Assembly: GCA_046757205.1 (NCBI GenBank)
Contig: JBHHXR010000019.1
Coordinates: 1 to 23,443, forward strand
Length of the DNA: 23,443 nt
Origin: JBHHXR01 sp046757205
Lineage (GTDB): Bacteria > Pseudomonadota > Alphaproteobacteria > Rhodobacterales > Rhodobacteraceae
Direction of reading: 5' to 3'
Positions 8,513 through 15,652 of this stretch are shown here, piece after piece. The notes beneath the pieces are model-generated. The model was not told the origin of the DNA and searched no databases. It was given only the letters and a program-made list of their open reading frames with translations. The first letter of the stretch is position 1, and each line of letters begins with the position of its first letter. Made by a program: the position numbers and the translations under genes.

Positions 8513-8530
8513 GTGCACACGCGTGTGCAC
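8513..8530. repeat. Perfect 18-bp palindrome GTGCACACGCGTGTGCAC
   Basis: The sequence equals its own reverse complement over all 18 bases and has no spacer. It starts 43 bp beyond the ilvE stop codon. It is not followed by a T-run on either strand, so it is more like a dimeric-protein binding site than a terminator. Confidence 0.6.
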
Positions 8531-8573
8531 ACACACGATTCACGGCGTGGCGCGGGCCGGTCAGCCGCCGCCG

Positions 8574-9446
8574 TCAGTGCACCCGCACCAGTTTTTCGTA
8601 GCTTTCCGCGATGTCGCGGGTCAGCGCCCCGACCTCGAAATTGTAGTCGCCGATCTTCCCGACCGGCGTCACCTCCGCGGCGGTGCCGGTCAGCCAGCAC
8701 TGCTGGAAATCCTCCAGTTCGGCCGGCATGATATGGCGCTCGACAACCTCGATGCCGCGCTCCTTCATCATGCCGATCACCGTCTGCCGGGTGATGCCGT
8801 TGAGGAAGGTGTCGGGCTCCGGCGTATGCACCACCCCGTCCCTGACGAAGAAGACGTTGGCCCCGGTCGCCTCGGCGACGTAGCCGCGGTAATCCATCAT
8901 CAGGGCGTCAGAGCACCCCTTCGCCTCCGCCGCATGCTTCGACATGGTGCAGATCATGTATAGCCCGGCGGCCTTGGCGAAGCTCGGGATGGTCTCGGGG
9001 CTCGGCCGCTTCCATTTCGAGATGTCCAGCTTCGCGCCTTTCATCTTGGCGTCGCCGTAATAGGCGCCCCACTCCCAGACCGCGACCGCCATGCGCACCG
9101 GGTTGTGCGCCGAGGCCACGCCCATATCCGGGCCGGAGCCGCGCCAGCAGACGGCGCGGACATATGCATCGGTAAGGTTGTTGGCCTTCAGTGCCGCCGC
9201 CTTCGCCGCCTCGATTTCGTCGACCGTGTAGGGGATCGGGATATCCATGTACTCGCCCGACCTCAGCAGCCGCTCGGAATGCTGGCGGCTCTTGAAGATC
9301 GCCCCGCCGTAGCTTCGCTCGCCCTCGAAGACGGAACTGCCGTAATGCAGCGCATGGGTCAGCACATGGACGGTTGCGTCACGCCACGCAACCAGCTCTC
9401 CGTCCATCCAGATCCAACCGTCGCGGTCATCATATGCACCGGCCAT
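8574..9446 (-). CDS. ilvE: Branched-chain amino acid aminotransferase (class IV PLP)
   Basis: Transaminates the last step of valine, leucine and isoleucine synthesis, with glutamate as amino donor, and can also run in the catabolic direction. From ATG at 9446 it is 290 residues. Family landmarks in order: ALHYGSSVFEGERSY (33-47), AVWEWGAYYG (122-131), PLP lysine Lys158 in SFAKAAGLY, the YVAEATGANVFFV block, FLNGITRQTVI and the late TGTAAEVTPV. AAGGGG lies 8 bases before the ATG. The open frame extends to 9569, but MAGAYDDRDG is the usual N-terminus. It is divergent from petP over 191 bp, so the MarR-type protein may influence its promoter. Confidence 0.95.
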   Translation of the reverse strand: MAGAYDDRDGWIWMDGELVAWRDATVHVLTHALHYGSSVFEGERSYGGAIFKSRQHSERLLRSGEYMDIPIPYTVDEIEAAKAAALKANNLTDAYVRAVCWRGSGPDMGVASAHNPVRMAVAVWEWGAYYGDAKMKGAKLDISKWKRPSPETIPSFAKAAGLYMICTMSKHAAEAKGCSDALMMDYRGYVAEATGANVFFVRDGVVHTPEPDTFLNGITRQTVIGMMKERGIEVVERHIMPAELEDFQQCWLTGTAAEVTPVGKIGDYNFEVGALTRDIAESYEKLVRVH

Positions 9447-9569
9447 GACACGTACCCCTTTGAGCGAGCGGAGGACCAGCAACGCCGGTGATCGCCCGAA
9501 ATTACGAATATTGCGCAGACTGCGTCTTCTGGGACAGTTTCTTTCGCAGAATTCATCGCTGGCTAACAT

Positions 9570-9593
9570 TTGAACCTTGGAAAGTCAACAAGG
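9570..9593. promoter_or_regulatory. Overlapping dyads in the ilvE/petP divergent promoter region
   Basis: Two imperfect dyads overlap here: TTGA-N11-TCAA (9570-9588) and CCTTG-N9-CAAGG (9575-9593). MarR-family dimers usually bind 16-20 bp dyads, often with TTG/CAA half-sites. TTGACT on the minus strand (9588-9583) with TAGCCA 17 bp on would be a weak ilvE promoter across the same bases. The rest of the 191-bp gap shows nothing further. Confidence 0.3.
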
Positions 9594-9637
9594 CTGACAT
9601 AAACTGCTCACGGCATGAAACATTGCGCGGGGGCGGG

Positions 9638-10156
9638 ATGCAGAAAACTCCGTTTCACAGTCAGGCGAGCAGCGGCGAGCGGCTCTTGTTCCTGACCGAC
9701 GAGCAGCTTCGCGAAGGTGCGGAACTGATGTTCTTCGCCTATCGCTGCTTTACCGGCGATCCCGACCGCATACTCGCCGAGCAGGGGTACGGACGGGCGC
9801 ACCACCGGGCCATACATTTCATCAACCGCCAGCCGGGACTGACCGTCAATGACCTGCTGGACATTCTCGGCGTCACCAAGCAGTCGCTGAACCGCGTGCT
9901 GAGGCAACTCGTGACGGACGGCCACGTTCTGAGCCGGATCGGCAGGGAAGACAGACGGCAGCGAAACCTGTTCCTCACCGACAAGGGACGCAGTTTCGAA
10001 CTGGAACTTTCCGGTACCCAGCACAGACGTATGCGGCAGGCCTTTTCGGCGGCCGGACCGGAAGCGGTGCAGGGTTTCCGCGCGGTGCTGGAGCAGATGA
10101 TCGACCCGGAACTGCGGGAGACCGTCATGCGCCGGCTTGAACGGGGGCATCGGTGA
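9638..10156 (+). CDS. petP: MarR-family transcriptional regulator, probable PetP
   Basis: A 172-residue MarR-type winged helix-turn-helix regulator. The central part holds the recognition region (PGLTVNDLLDILGVTKQSLNRVLRQL) and the wing with the family's RIGREDRRQRNLFLTDKG pattern. GGGGGCGGG immediately precedes the ATG at 9638. Its TGA overlaps the start of the OmpR-type regulator (TGATG), so the two form a tight operon. A MarR-type protein directly ahead of an orphan OmpR-type regulator and divergent from ilvE matches PetP-PetR of Rhodobacter capsulatus, which are required for photosynthetic and respiratory growth. The bc1 operon being in the same window supports this. The symbol is assigned from family and context, not from alignment. 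Confidence 0.75.
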   Translation: MQKTPFHSQASSGERLLFLTDEQLREGAELMFFAYRCFTGDPDRILAEQGYGRAHHRAIHFINRQPGLTVNDLLDILGVTKQSLNRVLRQLVTDGHVLSRIGREDRRQRNLFLTDKGRSFELELSGTQHRRMRQAFSAAGPEAVQGFRAVLEQMIDPELRETVMRRLERGHR

Positions 10157-10866
10157 TGGCGAGCGAAGAACTGCCTGACGCCCACATTCTTGTTGTCGAC
10201 GACGACGAGCGGATACGCGAACTGATCCGGAAATTTCTCGTCCGCAACGGGTTTCTGGTGACTACCGCGCGCGACGCGGACCATTGCCGGCGGCTGCTGG
10301 CCGGTCTGGAGTTCGACCTGATCGTTCTGGACGTGATGATGCCCGGCGAGGATGGCTTCAGCCTGACCCGCTCGCTGCGCGAGGAAATGACGACGCCGAT
10401 CCTGCTGCTGACCGCCAAGGGCGATGCCGACGACCGGATCCGGGGGCTGGAGGTCGGGGCCGACGACTATTTGCCGAAACCCTTCGAGCCGCGCGAGCTT
10501 CTGCTGCGGATCAACGCCATCCTCAGACGCGTGCCGAAAACGGAGCTCGCCGGCGAGGCACCCAAGACACTGCACCTTGGCGGCGTCCATTACGACCTGG
10601 AGCGCGGCGAATTGTGGAAAGGCGACACGCTGATCCGCCTGACCGCGACCGAAAGCGCCCTGATGAGAATCTTCTCGGCCGCGCCGAACGAACCGATCAG
10701 CCGCGCCAGGCTGGTCGAGGACCTCGGCCGCGACGACGGGCGCGCGCAGGAGCGCGCCGTGGATGTGCAGATCACCCGCCTGCGCAGGAAGATCGAGGCC
10801 GATCCAAAAAGCCCGCGTTATCTGCAGACCGTTCGCGGTGCGGGATATATGCTGGCGCCGGACTGA
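10156..10866 (+). CDS. petR: OmpR/PhoB-family response regulator, probable PetR (orphan)
   Basis: A 236-residue response regulator. The receiver domain (about 10-125) has the acidic pocket VVDDDE, phospho-acceptor Asp59 in LIVLDVMMPGEDG, Thr86 and Lys108 in DDYLPKPFEP. The C-terminal winged helix (about 140-235) ends in the classic LRRKIEADPKSPRYLQTVRG and GAGYML. All phosphorylation residues are kept. No histidine kinase is adjacent; the partner is the overlapping MarR-type gene. GTG at 10153 is in frame but ATG at 10156 has GGGGG at a better distance. In R. capsulatus, PetR lies upstream of the bc1 operon and is needed for its function. Here petABC starts about 6.8 kb further along the same strand. 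Confidence 0.8.
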   Translation: MASEELPDAHILVVDDDERIRELIRKFLVRNGFLVTTARDADHCRRLLAGLEFDLIVLDVMMPGEDGFSLTRSLREEMTTPILLLTAKGDADDRIRGLEVGADDYLPKPFEPRELLLRINAILRRVPKTELAGEAPKTLHLGGVHYDLERGELWKGDTLIRLTATESALMRIFSAAPNEPISRARLVEDLGRDDGRAQERAVDVQITRLRRKIEADPKSPRYLQTVRGAGYMLAPD

Positions 10867-10963
10867 TGATGAATGTGCCCAAAATGCGATGATTTCTCCA
10901 CATTGTTACCGTTGAATGGTCAAACACAGCGCCATTTGCGCCCGAATTTTCGCCATGTTTGTT

Positions 10964-10976
10964 AACCAGTCTGGTT
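10964..10976. promoter_or_regulatory. Inverted repeat AACCAG-T-CTGGTT upstream of the small ORF
   Basis: Perfect 6-bp arms around one base, 43 bp before the ATG of the 47-residue protein. The position is right for an operator over that gene's promoter. I could not pick out a convincing -35/-10 pair beside it. Confidence 0.4.
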
Positions 10977-11019
10977 GCTGCCGGAAGCGAAACGGCATTA
11001 ACGAGTAACGGAGAAGATC

Positions 11020-11163
11020 ATGCGGAAAGTACTTGCCATACTGAAAGAGAAGTCGCCGAATGCGGTGCAGATCAACACCTATTTCCTGACCATTTCCTTC
11101 CTGCTCTTCGGCATCGCTGCGGCCGCCTCTTCGCAGCTCGCGGTTCAGGTCCTTGCCGGCTGA
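11020..11163 (+). CDS. Small membrane protein of 47 residues, function unknown
   Basis: The ATG at 11020 has GGAG at 11010-11013, a 6-base spacer. The product begins with a basic helix (MRKVLAILKEKSPNAVQINT), followed by one hydrophobic segment (about 21-45, YFLTISFLLFGIAAAAS then a short C-terminus LAVQVLAG). The TGA at 11161 is followed 30 bp later by a textbook terminator, and there is an inverted repeat upstream. The gene therefore looks like a complete single-gene transcription unit, which argues that it is real despite its size. It could be a single-pass membrane peptide or a short exported peptide. I do not recognise a family. It lacks the Glu-Tyr of Flp pilins. Confidence 0.65.
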   Translation: MRKVLAILKEKSPNAVQINTYFLTISFLLFGIAAAASSQLAVQVLAG

Positions 11164-11193
11164 ACTCCCCGCCAGGACCCGGAATACTTCGTG

Positions 11194-11216
11194 AAGGCCG
11201 GGTTTTCCGGCCTTTT
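11194..11216 (+). terminator. Rho-independent terminator after the 47-residue protein gene
   Basis: Perfect 8-bp stem AAGGCCGG/CCGGCCTT with a 5-base loop GTTTT, continuing into TTTT. The T side is on the plus strand, so it ends transcription from the small gene (and possibly petPR). Confidence 0.85.
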
Positions 11217-11356
11217 CCATTGCGACACGCTCTGCGTCCCGCCGCTCCGGCGCGCGATGCGCCTCAATAGCCGCATTAATCCACCGTTCACGGCTTTGCG
11301 CCACGCTGCGGCGCAATCCGGGAAGAATCCCGGTTGCCTGAAACGGGGGCGCGGAC

Positions 11357-11563
11357 ATGCGTCATGCGAGAATTGTCGGATTTGTCCGCGACCGGTCGGC
11401 GGCTTCCTCGGCGGAATACGTGTTTCTTACCTGCGGAATCGCGGCGCTGGCCGCACTGCTCATTTCGATCGGCGGTAACCTGACGGCTGAGCGCGCGCGC
11501 GTCATCGAACGGCTGATGCTGGCTCCCGATGTCGGTGGAACGCTGGAATTCCGGGAAAAATAG
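11357..11563 (+). CDS. Flp/type IVb pilin-like small protein
   Basis: A 68-residue protein. After a basic leader (residues 1-15), RSAASSAEYVFLTCGIAALAALLISI resembles the prepilin junction and N-terminal helix of Flp pilins. If cleavage is between Ala15 and Ala16, Glu20 and Tyr21 are at mature positions +5 and +6, as in the Flp family. The usual Gly before the cleavage site is replaced by Ala. A polar tail of about 30 residues follows the helix. GGGGGCG is just upstream of the ATG. No cpa/tad assembly genes or prepilin peptidase are in the window, so it would depend on genes elsewhere, or be a pseudopilin-like protein or an unrelated single-pass protein. Confidence 0.6.
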   Translation: MRHARIVGFVRDRSAASSAEYVFLTCGIAALAALLISIGGNLTAERARVIERLMLAPDVGGTLEFREK

Positions 11564-11619
11564 CGCCTCGCGCCCGCCGGGCTTTGCCTGGGGGGGCGGT
11601 GAAGTGCTATTGCCTGTTC

Positions 11620-12555
11620 ATGTCCACGCTCTTCGTTTCCCATCCCGACTGCCTGGCACACGTGACGCCGCCGGGCCATCCGGAACGTGTCGAGCGGCTG
11701 GAGCGAATTCTCGCCGTGGCCGACGCCGCGGAGTTCGCCGGTCTGGACCGGGCCGAGGCGCCGCTGGCGGAGGACCGGTTCCTGCTGCTGGCCCACGCGG
11801 CCGCCTACCTGCGGGAGGTCGCCGAGGCGATACCGGAAAAAGGCTTCCGCTCTCTCGACGCCGACACCCATGTCTCGCCCGGCTCGCTGACGGCGGCGCG
11901 GCGTGCGGCCGGAGCCGTGGTCATGGCGGTCGACACGGTGATGTCGGGAGAGGCGCAAAACGCCTTTTGCGCGGTCCGCCCGCCGGGCCATCACGCGGAG
12001 CGCGCGCGGGCGATGGGGTTTTGCATTTTCGGCAACGCCGCGATCGGCGCCCTGCATGCTTTGGAAAACCACGGGCTGTCGCGGGTCGCCATACTGGATT
12101 TCGATGTGCATCACGGCAACGGAACCCAGGCCCTGGTGTGGAACGATGCGCGGATACTGTACGGTTCGACCCACCAGATGCCGCTCTATCCCGGCAGCGG
12201 CGGCGCGCACGAGACCGGTGAGCACGGGCAGGTGGTCAACGCACCACTGGCCCCGCTGAGCGGCGGCGCCGAATTCCGCCGGGCCATGGAGGACCGGATA
12301 TTCCCGGCTGTCAGGCGCCACGACCCCGGGCTGATCATCATCTCCGCCGGTTTCGACGCGCATGAACGCGACCCGCTCGCCAATCTGAACCTGACCGCGG
12401 AGGACTTCGCCTGGGCCACCGCTGAAATCTGCGATCTGGCGGCGGAAAGTTGCGGCGGACGCGTGGTCTCGACTCTCGAAGGGGGATATGATCTGGAGGC
12501 GCTGGGCGCGTCGGTGGCAGCGCATCTTGGGGTTTTGACGGAGCGTGGGGAATGA
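11620..12555 (+). CDS. Histone deacetylase-family deacetylase (arginase/deacetylase fold)
   Basis: A 311-residue zinc-dependent deacetylase of the HDAC / acetoin utilisation / acetylpolyamine amidohydrolase superfamily. Landmarks are HPERVERL (20-27), VRPPGHH with catalytic His124-His125, zinc ligands Asp162 and His164 in DFDVHHGNGTQ and Asp246 in SAGFDAHERDPL, and the late EGGYDLEAL loop. All catalytic residues are present. The substrate is not predictable; acetyl-lysine proteins or acetylated small amines are possible. In-frame starts exist at 11584 (ATG), 11599 (GTG) and 11620 (ATG); the last gives the family's usual MSTLFVSHPDC start, although its ribosome site is poor. The stop overlaps xseB (ATGA), tying it to the xseB-ispA-dxs operon. 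Confidence 0.92.
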   Translation: MSTLFVSHPDCLAHVTPPGHPERVERLERILAVADAAEFAGLDRAEAPLAEDRFLLLAHAAAYLREVAEAIPEKGFRSLDADTHVSPGSLTAARRAAGAVVMAVDTVMSGEAQNAFCAVRPPGHHAERARAMGFCIFGNAAIGALHALENHGLSRVAILDFDVHHGNGTQALVWNDARILYGSTHQMPLYPGSGGAHETGEHGQVVNAPLAPLSGGAEFRRAMEDRIFPAVRRHDPGLIIISAGFDAHERDPLANLNLTAEDFAWATAEICDLAAESCGGRVVSTLEGGYDLEALGASVAAHLGVLTERGE

Positions 12556-12794
12556 GCGAGACACCCATCGAAAAAATGAGTTTCGAGGAAGCCATGGCGG
12601 AGCTTGAAGCGGTGGTGGAGAAGCTGGAAAACCAGCAGGTGGCGCTTGAGGACTCGATCAGGCTCTACGAACGCGGCGCCGCTCTGCGCAGCCATTGCGA
12701 GAAGAAGCTGCGCGCCGCGGAGGAAAAGGTCGCGCAGATCACCCGCGATGCGGACGGCAACGTGACCGGCGCCAAGGCGGTCGAAACGGACTGA
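12552..12794 (+). CDS. xseB: Exodeoxyribonuclease VII small subunit
   Basis: An 80-residue protein that forms the helical small subunit of exonuclease VII with XseA and degrades single-stranded DNA. The family pattern is complete: MSFEEAMAELEAVVEKLE, then LEDSIRLYERGAAL and CEKKLRAAEEKVAQI. The length is standard. The ATG overlaps the deacetylase stop (ATGA), and the stop is 1 bp before ispA, so it lies in the middle of a translationally coupled operon. xseA is not in the window. Confidence 0.95.
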   Translation: MSETPIEKMSFEEAMAELEAVVEKLENQQVALEDSIRLYERGAALRSHCEKKLRAAEEKVAQITRDADGNVTGAKAVETD

Positions 12795-12795
12795 C

Positions 12796-13686
12796 ATGGA
12801 CCAGGCGGTGACAGACGAATTCCGGCAGGCGCTGGCCGGCGCCAAGGCGCGCGCCGAGGCGCGGCTGGAAAGCCTGCTGCCGGCACCCGACGCCGATGTG
12901 CCGGCCGCCATGCGCTACGCGGTTCTTGGCGGCGGCAAGCGGCTGCGGGCGTTTCTGGTTATCGAGGGCGCGCGGCTGTTCGATGTCGTCCCCTCCGAGG
13001 CCGAGCACGCGGCGGCGGCGGTGGAGTGCGTCCACGCCTATTCGCTGATCCATGACGACCTGCCTTCTATGGACGATGACGACCTGCGCCGCGGCCTGCC
13101 GACGGTGCACGTCAAATGGGACGAGGCAACCGCGATCCTGGCCGGCGACGCGCTGCAGTCGCTGGCGTTCGAGATCCTTTCCCGGCCCGGCACAAGCCCG
13201 GACCCGGCGATCCGGCTGGAACTGATCCGCCGCCTCGCCGAGGCGGCGGGCGCGGCGGGAATGGTCGGGGGGCAGGCGATGGATATCGCCGCCGAGGGGG
13301 CAGCCACGCCGCTGCGCCTGCCCGAGATCGAGGCGTTGCAGGCGCGGAAGACGGGGGCGCTGTTCCGCTGGTCGGCCGAGGCCGGCGCCGTGCTCGGGCA
13401 TGCCGACACCGAACCGCTGCGCGTCTATGCCGACGCGCTCGGGCTGGCCTTCCAGATCCGCGACGACATTCTCGATGTCGAGGGGGACGAGGTGAAGATC
13501 GGCAAGCGGGTCGGCAAGGATGCCGACGCCAACAAGGCGACTTTCGTGTCGCATCTCGGGCTTGAGGGCGCGCGCCGCCGGGCGTTGCAACTGTCGGCAG
13601 CCGCGTGCGACGCTCTGGCACCCTTCGGGGCTGCGGCAGGCACCTTGCGCCAAGCCGCGGAGTTCACGATAACGCGCACGGCTTGA
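12796..13686 (+). CDS. ispA: Farnesyl diphosphate synthase (polyprenyl synthetase family)
   Basis: Condenses isopentenyl diphosphate with dimethylallyl/geranyl diphosphate to give C15 farnesyl diphosphate, the precursor of quinone tails and undecaprenyl carrier. Residues: GGGKRLR (45-51) binds diphosphate; the first aspartate-rich motif is DDLPSMDDDD (87-96) with the bacterial-type spacing; the second is DDILD (223-227). The length of 296 residues is normal. It follows xseB by one base and directly precedes dxs, which supplies the start of the same pathway. A geranylgeranyl-type specificity cannot be excluded from sequence alone, but the motif spacing and neighbours favour IspA. Confidence 0.95.
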   Translation: MDQAVTDEFRQALAGAKARAEARLESLLPAPDADVPAAMRYAVLGGGKRLRAFLVIEGARLFDVVPSEAEHAAAAVECVHAYSLIHDDLPSMDDDDLRRGLPTVHVKWDEATAILAGDALQSLAFEILSRPGTSPDPAIRLELIRRLAEAAGAAGMVGGQAMDIAAEGAATPLRLPEIEALQARKTGALFRWSAEAGAVLGHADTEPLRVYADALGLAFQIRDDILDVEGDEVKIGKRVGKDADANKATFVSHLGLEGARRRALQLSAAACDALAPFGAAAGTLRQAAEFTITRTA

Positions 13687-13718
13687 CGGCAGGCGATCAT
13701 GCGCAGAAACCGGACACA

Positions 13719-15644
13719 GTGACAGAGACACGCCCGAATACGCCGATCCTCGACCGGGTCCGCCTGCCCGCCGACCTCAAGGGGTTGAGCGATGCCGAGC
13801 TGCGCGCGCTGGCCGATGAATTGCGGGAAGAGACGATCTCGGCGGTTTCCGTCACCGGCGGGCACCTGGGCGCCGGGCTGGGCGTCGTCGAACTGACGGT
13901 GGCGATCCACGCGGTGTTCAACACGCCGCGCGACAAGCTGATCTGGGACGTCGGCCACCAGTGCTATCCCCACAAGATACTGACCGGACGGCGCGACCGC
14001 ATCCGCACGCTGCGCGCCGGCGACGGGCTTTCGGGATTCACCAAGCGCAAGGAGAGCCCCTACGACCCGTTCGGCGCGGCGCATTCCTCGACCTCGATCT
14101 CGGCCGCCCTGGGGTTCGCCGTGGCGCGCGACCTCGGAGGCGTCACGCATGACGGCACCGGCGACGCCATCGCGGTGATCGGCGACGGCGCACTGTCGGC
14201 CGGCATGGCCTACGAGGCGCTGAACAACGCGGGGCATCTGGGCAAGCGGCTGATCGTCATTCTCAACGACAACGAGATGTCCATCGCGCCGCCGGTGGGC
14301 GCGATGTCGTCATACCTGTCCCGCCTGTATGCCGGGGCGCCGTTTCAGGAATTGAAGGCCGCCGCCAAGGGCGCGCTGCGCCTGTTGCCGGAGCCTTTGC
14401 AGGAAGGTGCGCGCCGCGCCAAGGAAGTTCTCAAGACAATGACGGTCGGCGGCACGCTGTTCGGGGAACTGGGGTTTTCCTATGTCGGCCCGATCGACGG
14501 CCACGACATGGAGCAGTTGTTGGCGGTGCTGCGCACCGTCAAGGAGCGCGCCGACGGCCCGATACTGATCCACGCCATCACCGTCAAGGGCAAGGGCTTC
14601 GCCGAGAACCGGGCCGACCGGGGCCATGCCACGGGCAAGTTCGACCGGGCCACCGGCGCGCCCTACAAGGCGGTTTCGAACGCGCCGAATTATACCGATG
14701 TTTTCGCCCGGAGCCTGATCCGGGAAGCGGAAACCGACGACAAGATCGTCGCGGTTACGGCGGCAATGCCGGATGGCACCGGGCTGAACCTGTTTGCCGA
14801 GCGCTTTGCCGAACGCTGCTTCGACGTCGGCATTGCCGAGCAGCACGCCGTGACCTTCTGCGCCGCGATGGCGGCGGGCGGGCTGAAACCGTTCTGCGCC
14901 ATCTATTCCACCTTCCTTCAGCGCGGCTACGACCAGGTGGTGCATGACGTTGCGATCCAGCGGCTGCCGGTCAGGTTTGCCATCGACCGCGCCGGGCTGG
15001 TAGGCGCCGACGGCCCGACCCATGCCGGTACGTTCGATATCGCCTTCCTTGCCAATCTGCCCGATTTCGTGGTCATGGCGGCGGCCGACGAGGCCGAGCT
15101 GGTGCACATGGTCGCCACCGCAGCCGCCATCGACGACCGGCCGTCGGCCTTCCGTTTCCCGCGCGGCGAGGGCACCGGTGTCGATATGCCGGAGCGCGGC
15201 GTGCCGCTGGAGATCGGCCGTGGCCGCATCGTGCGGGAAGGCAACCGCGTGGCGGTGCTGAATTTCGGGGCGCGGCTGAACGAATGCCACAAGGCCGCCG
15301 AGGCGCTCCAGGGACGGGGCATCTCGCTCACGCTGGCCGACGCGCGCTTCGCCCGGCCGCTGGATCGCGACCTGATCCTTCGGCTTGCGGCGGAGCACGA
15401 GGCGCTCATAACCATCGAGGAAGGTGCGGTCGGCGGCTTCGGCAGCCACGTGATGCAGCTTCTGGCGGAAGAAGGCGCGCTGGATCGCGGACTGAAGGTC
15501 CGCTCCATGGTGCTGCCCGACACGTTCCTCGACCAGGATACGCCGGCGGCGATGTACCGTGCCGCCGGCCTCGACAGCCGCAACATCGAGACCAGGGTCA
15601 TGGAACTGCTGGGCGTGGCGCGGATGGAAACGAAGCGTGCCTGA
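13719..15644 (+). CDS. dxs: 1-deoxy-D-xylulose-5-phosphate synthase
   Basis: A thiamine-diphosphate enzyme that joins pyruvate and glyceraldehyde-3-phosphate, the first and often limiting step of the methylerythritol-phosphate pathway. From GTG at 13719 it is 641 residues. His49 in SVTGGHLGAGLGVVEL, the cofactor motif GDGALSAGMAYEALNNAG with NDN at 183-185, and the transketolase-type CFDVGIAEQHAVTF block are all present. The frame is open further upstream, and TTG at 13683 overlapping the ispA stop is an alternative start. No in-frame ATG gives a sensible N-terminus, whereas VTETRPNTPILDRV resembles the usual Dxs beginning. It is the last gene of the deacetylase-xseB-ispA-dxs run; the next gene is convergent after 8 bp, with no obvious terminator hairpin. 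Confidence 0.95.
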   Translation: MTETRPNTPILDRVRLPADLKGLSDAELRALADELREETISAVSVTGGHLGAGLGVVELTVAIHAVFNTPRDKLIWDVGHQCYPHKILTGRRDRIRTLRAGDGLSGFTKRKESPYDPFGAAHSSTSISAALGFAVARDLGGVTHDGTGDAIAVIGDGALSAGMAYEALNNAGHLGKRLIVILNDNEMSIAPPVGAMSSYLSRLYAGAPFQELKAAAKGALRLLPEPLQEGARRAKEVLKTMTVGGTLFGELGFSYVGPIDGHDMEQLLAVLRTVKERADGPILIHAITVKGKGFAENRADRGHATGKFDRATGAPYKAVSNAPNYTDVFARSLIREAETDDKIVAVTAAMPDGTGLNLFAERFAERCFDVGIAEQHAVTFCAAMAAGGLKPFCAIYSTFLQRGYDQVVHDVAIQRLPVRFAIDRAGLVGADGPTHAGTFDIAFLANLPDFVVMAAADEAELVHMVATAAAIDDRPSAFRFPRGEGTGVDMPERGVPLEIGRGRIVREGNRVAVLNFGARLNECHKAAEALQGRGISLTLADARFARPLDRDLILRLAAEHEALITIEEGAVGGFGSHVMQLLAEEGALDRGLKVRSMVLPDTFLDQDTPAAMYRAAGLDSRNIETRVMELLGVARMETKRA

Positions 15645-15652
15645 AGGCGCCC

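Larger units (their letters stand above)
8206..8573. other. Non-coding gap between tRNA-Glu and ilvE (convergent), rich in inverted repeats
   Basis: No ORF here looks coding. The left part is GC-rich and holds a degenerate dispersed repeat (about 8337-8362). The right part (8460-8530) is unusually AT-rich for this genome and contains several inverted repeats and a promoter-like pair, listed separately. Both neighbours point into the gap, so it should contain their transcription ends, but I see no canonical hairpin followed by a T-run. Confidence 0.6.

Noticed and set aside
8513..8530. ilvE transcription terminator
   Set aside because: The palindrome has no loop and no T-run on the ilvE side, so it is not a typical intrinsic terminator.
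8130..8573. Integrated element at the tRNA-Glu 3' end
   Set aside because: The tRNA is complete, there is no integrase, and I found no second copy of the tRNA 3' end in the window.
10906..11358. 150-codon minus-strand ORF opposite the two small genes
   Set aside because: It spans the intrinsic terminator and the better supported plus-strand small gene and resembles no family I know.
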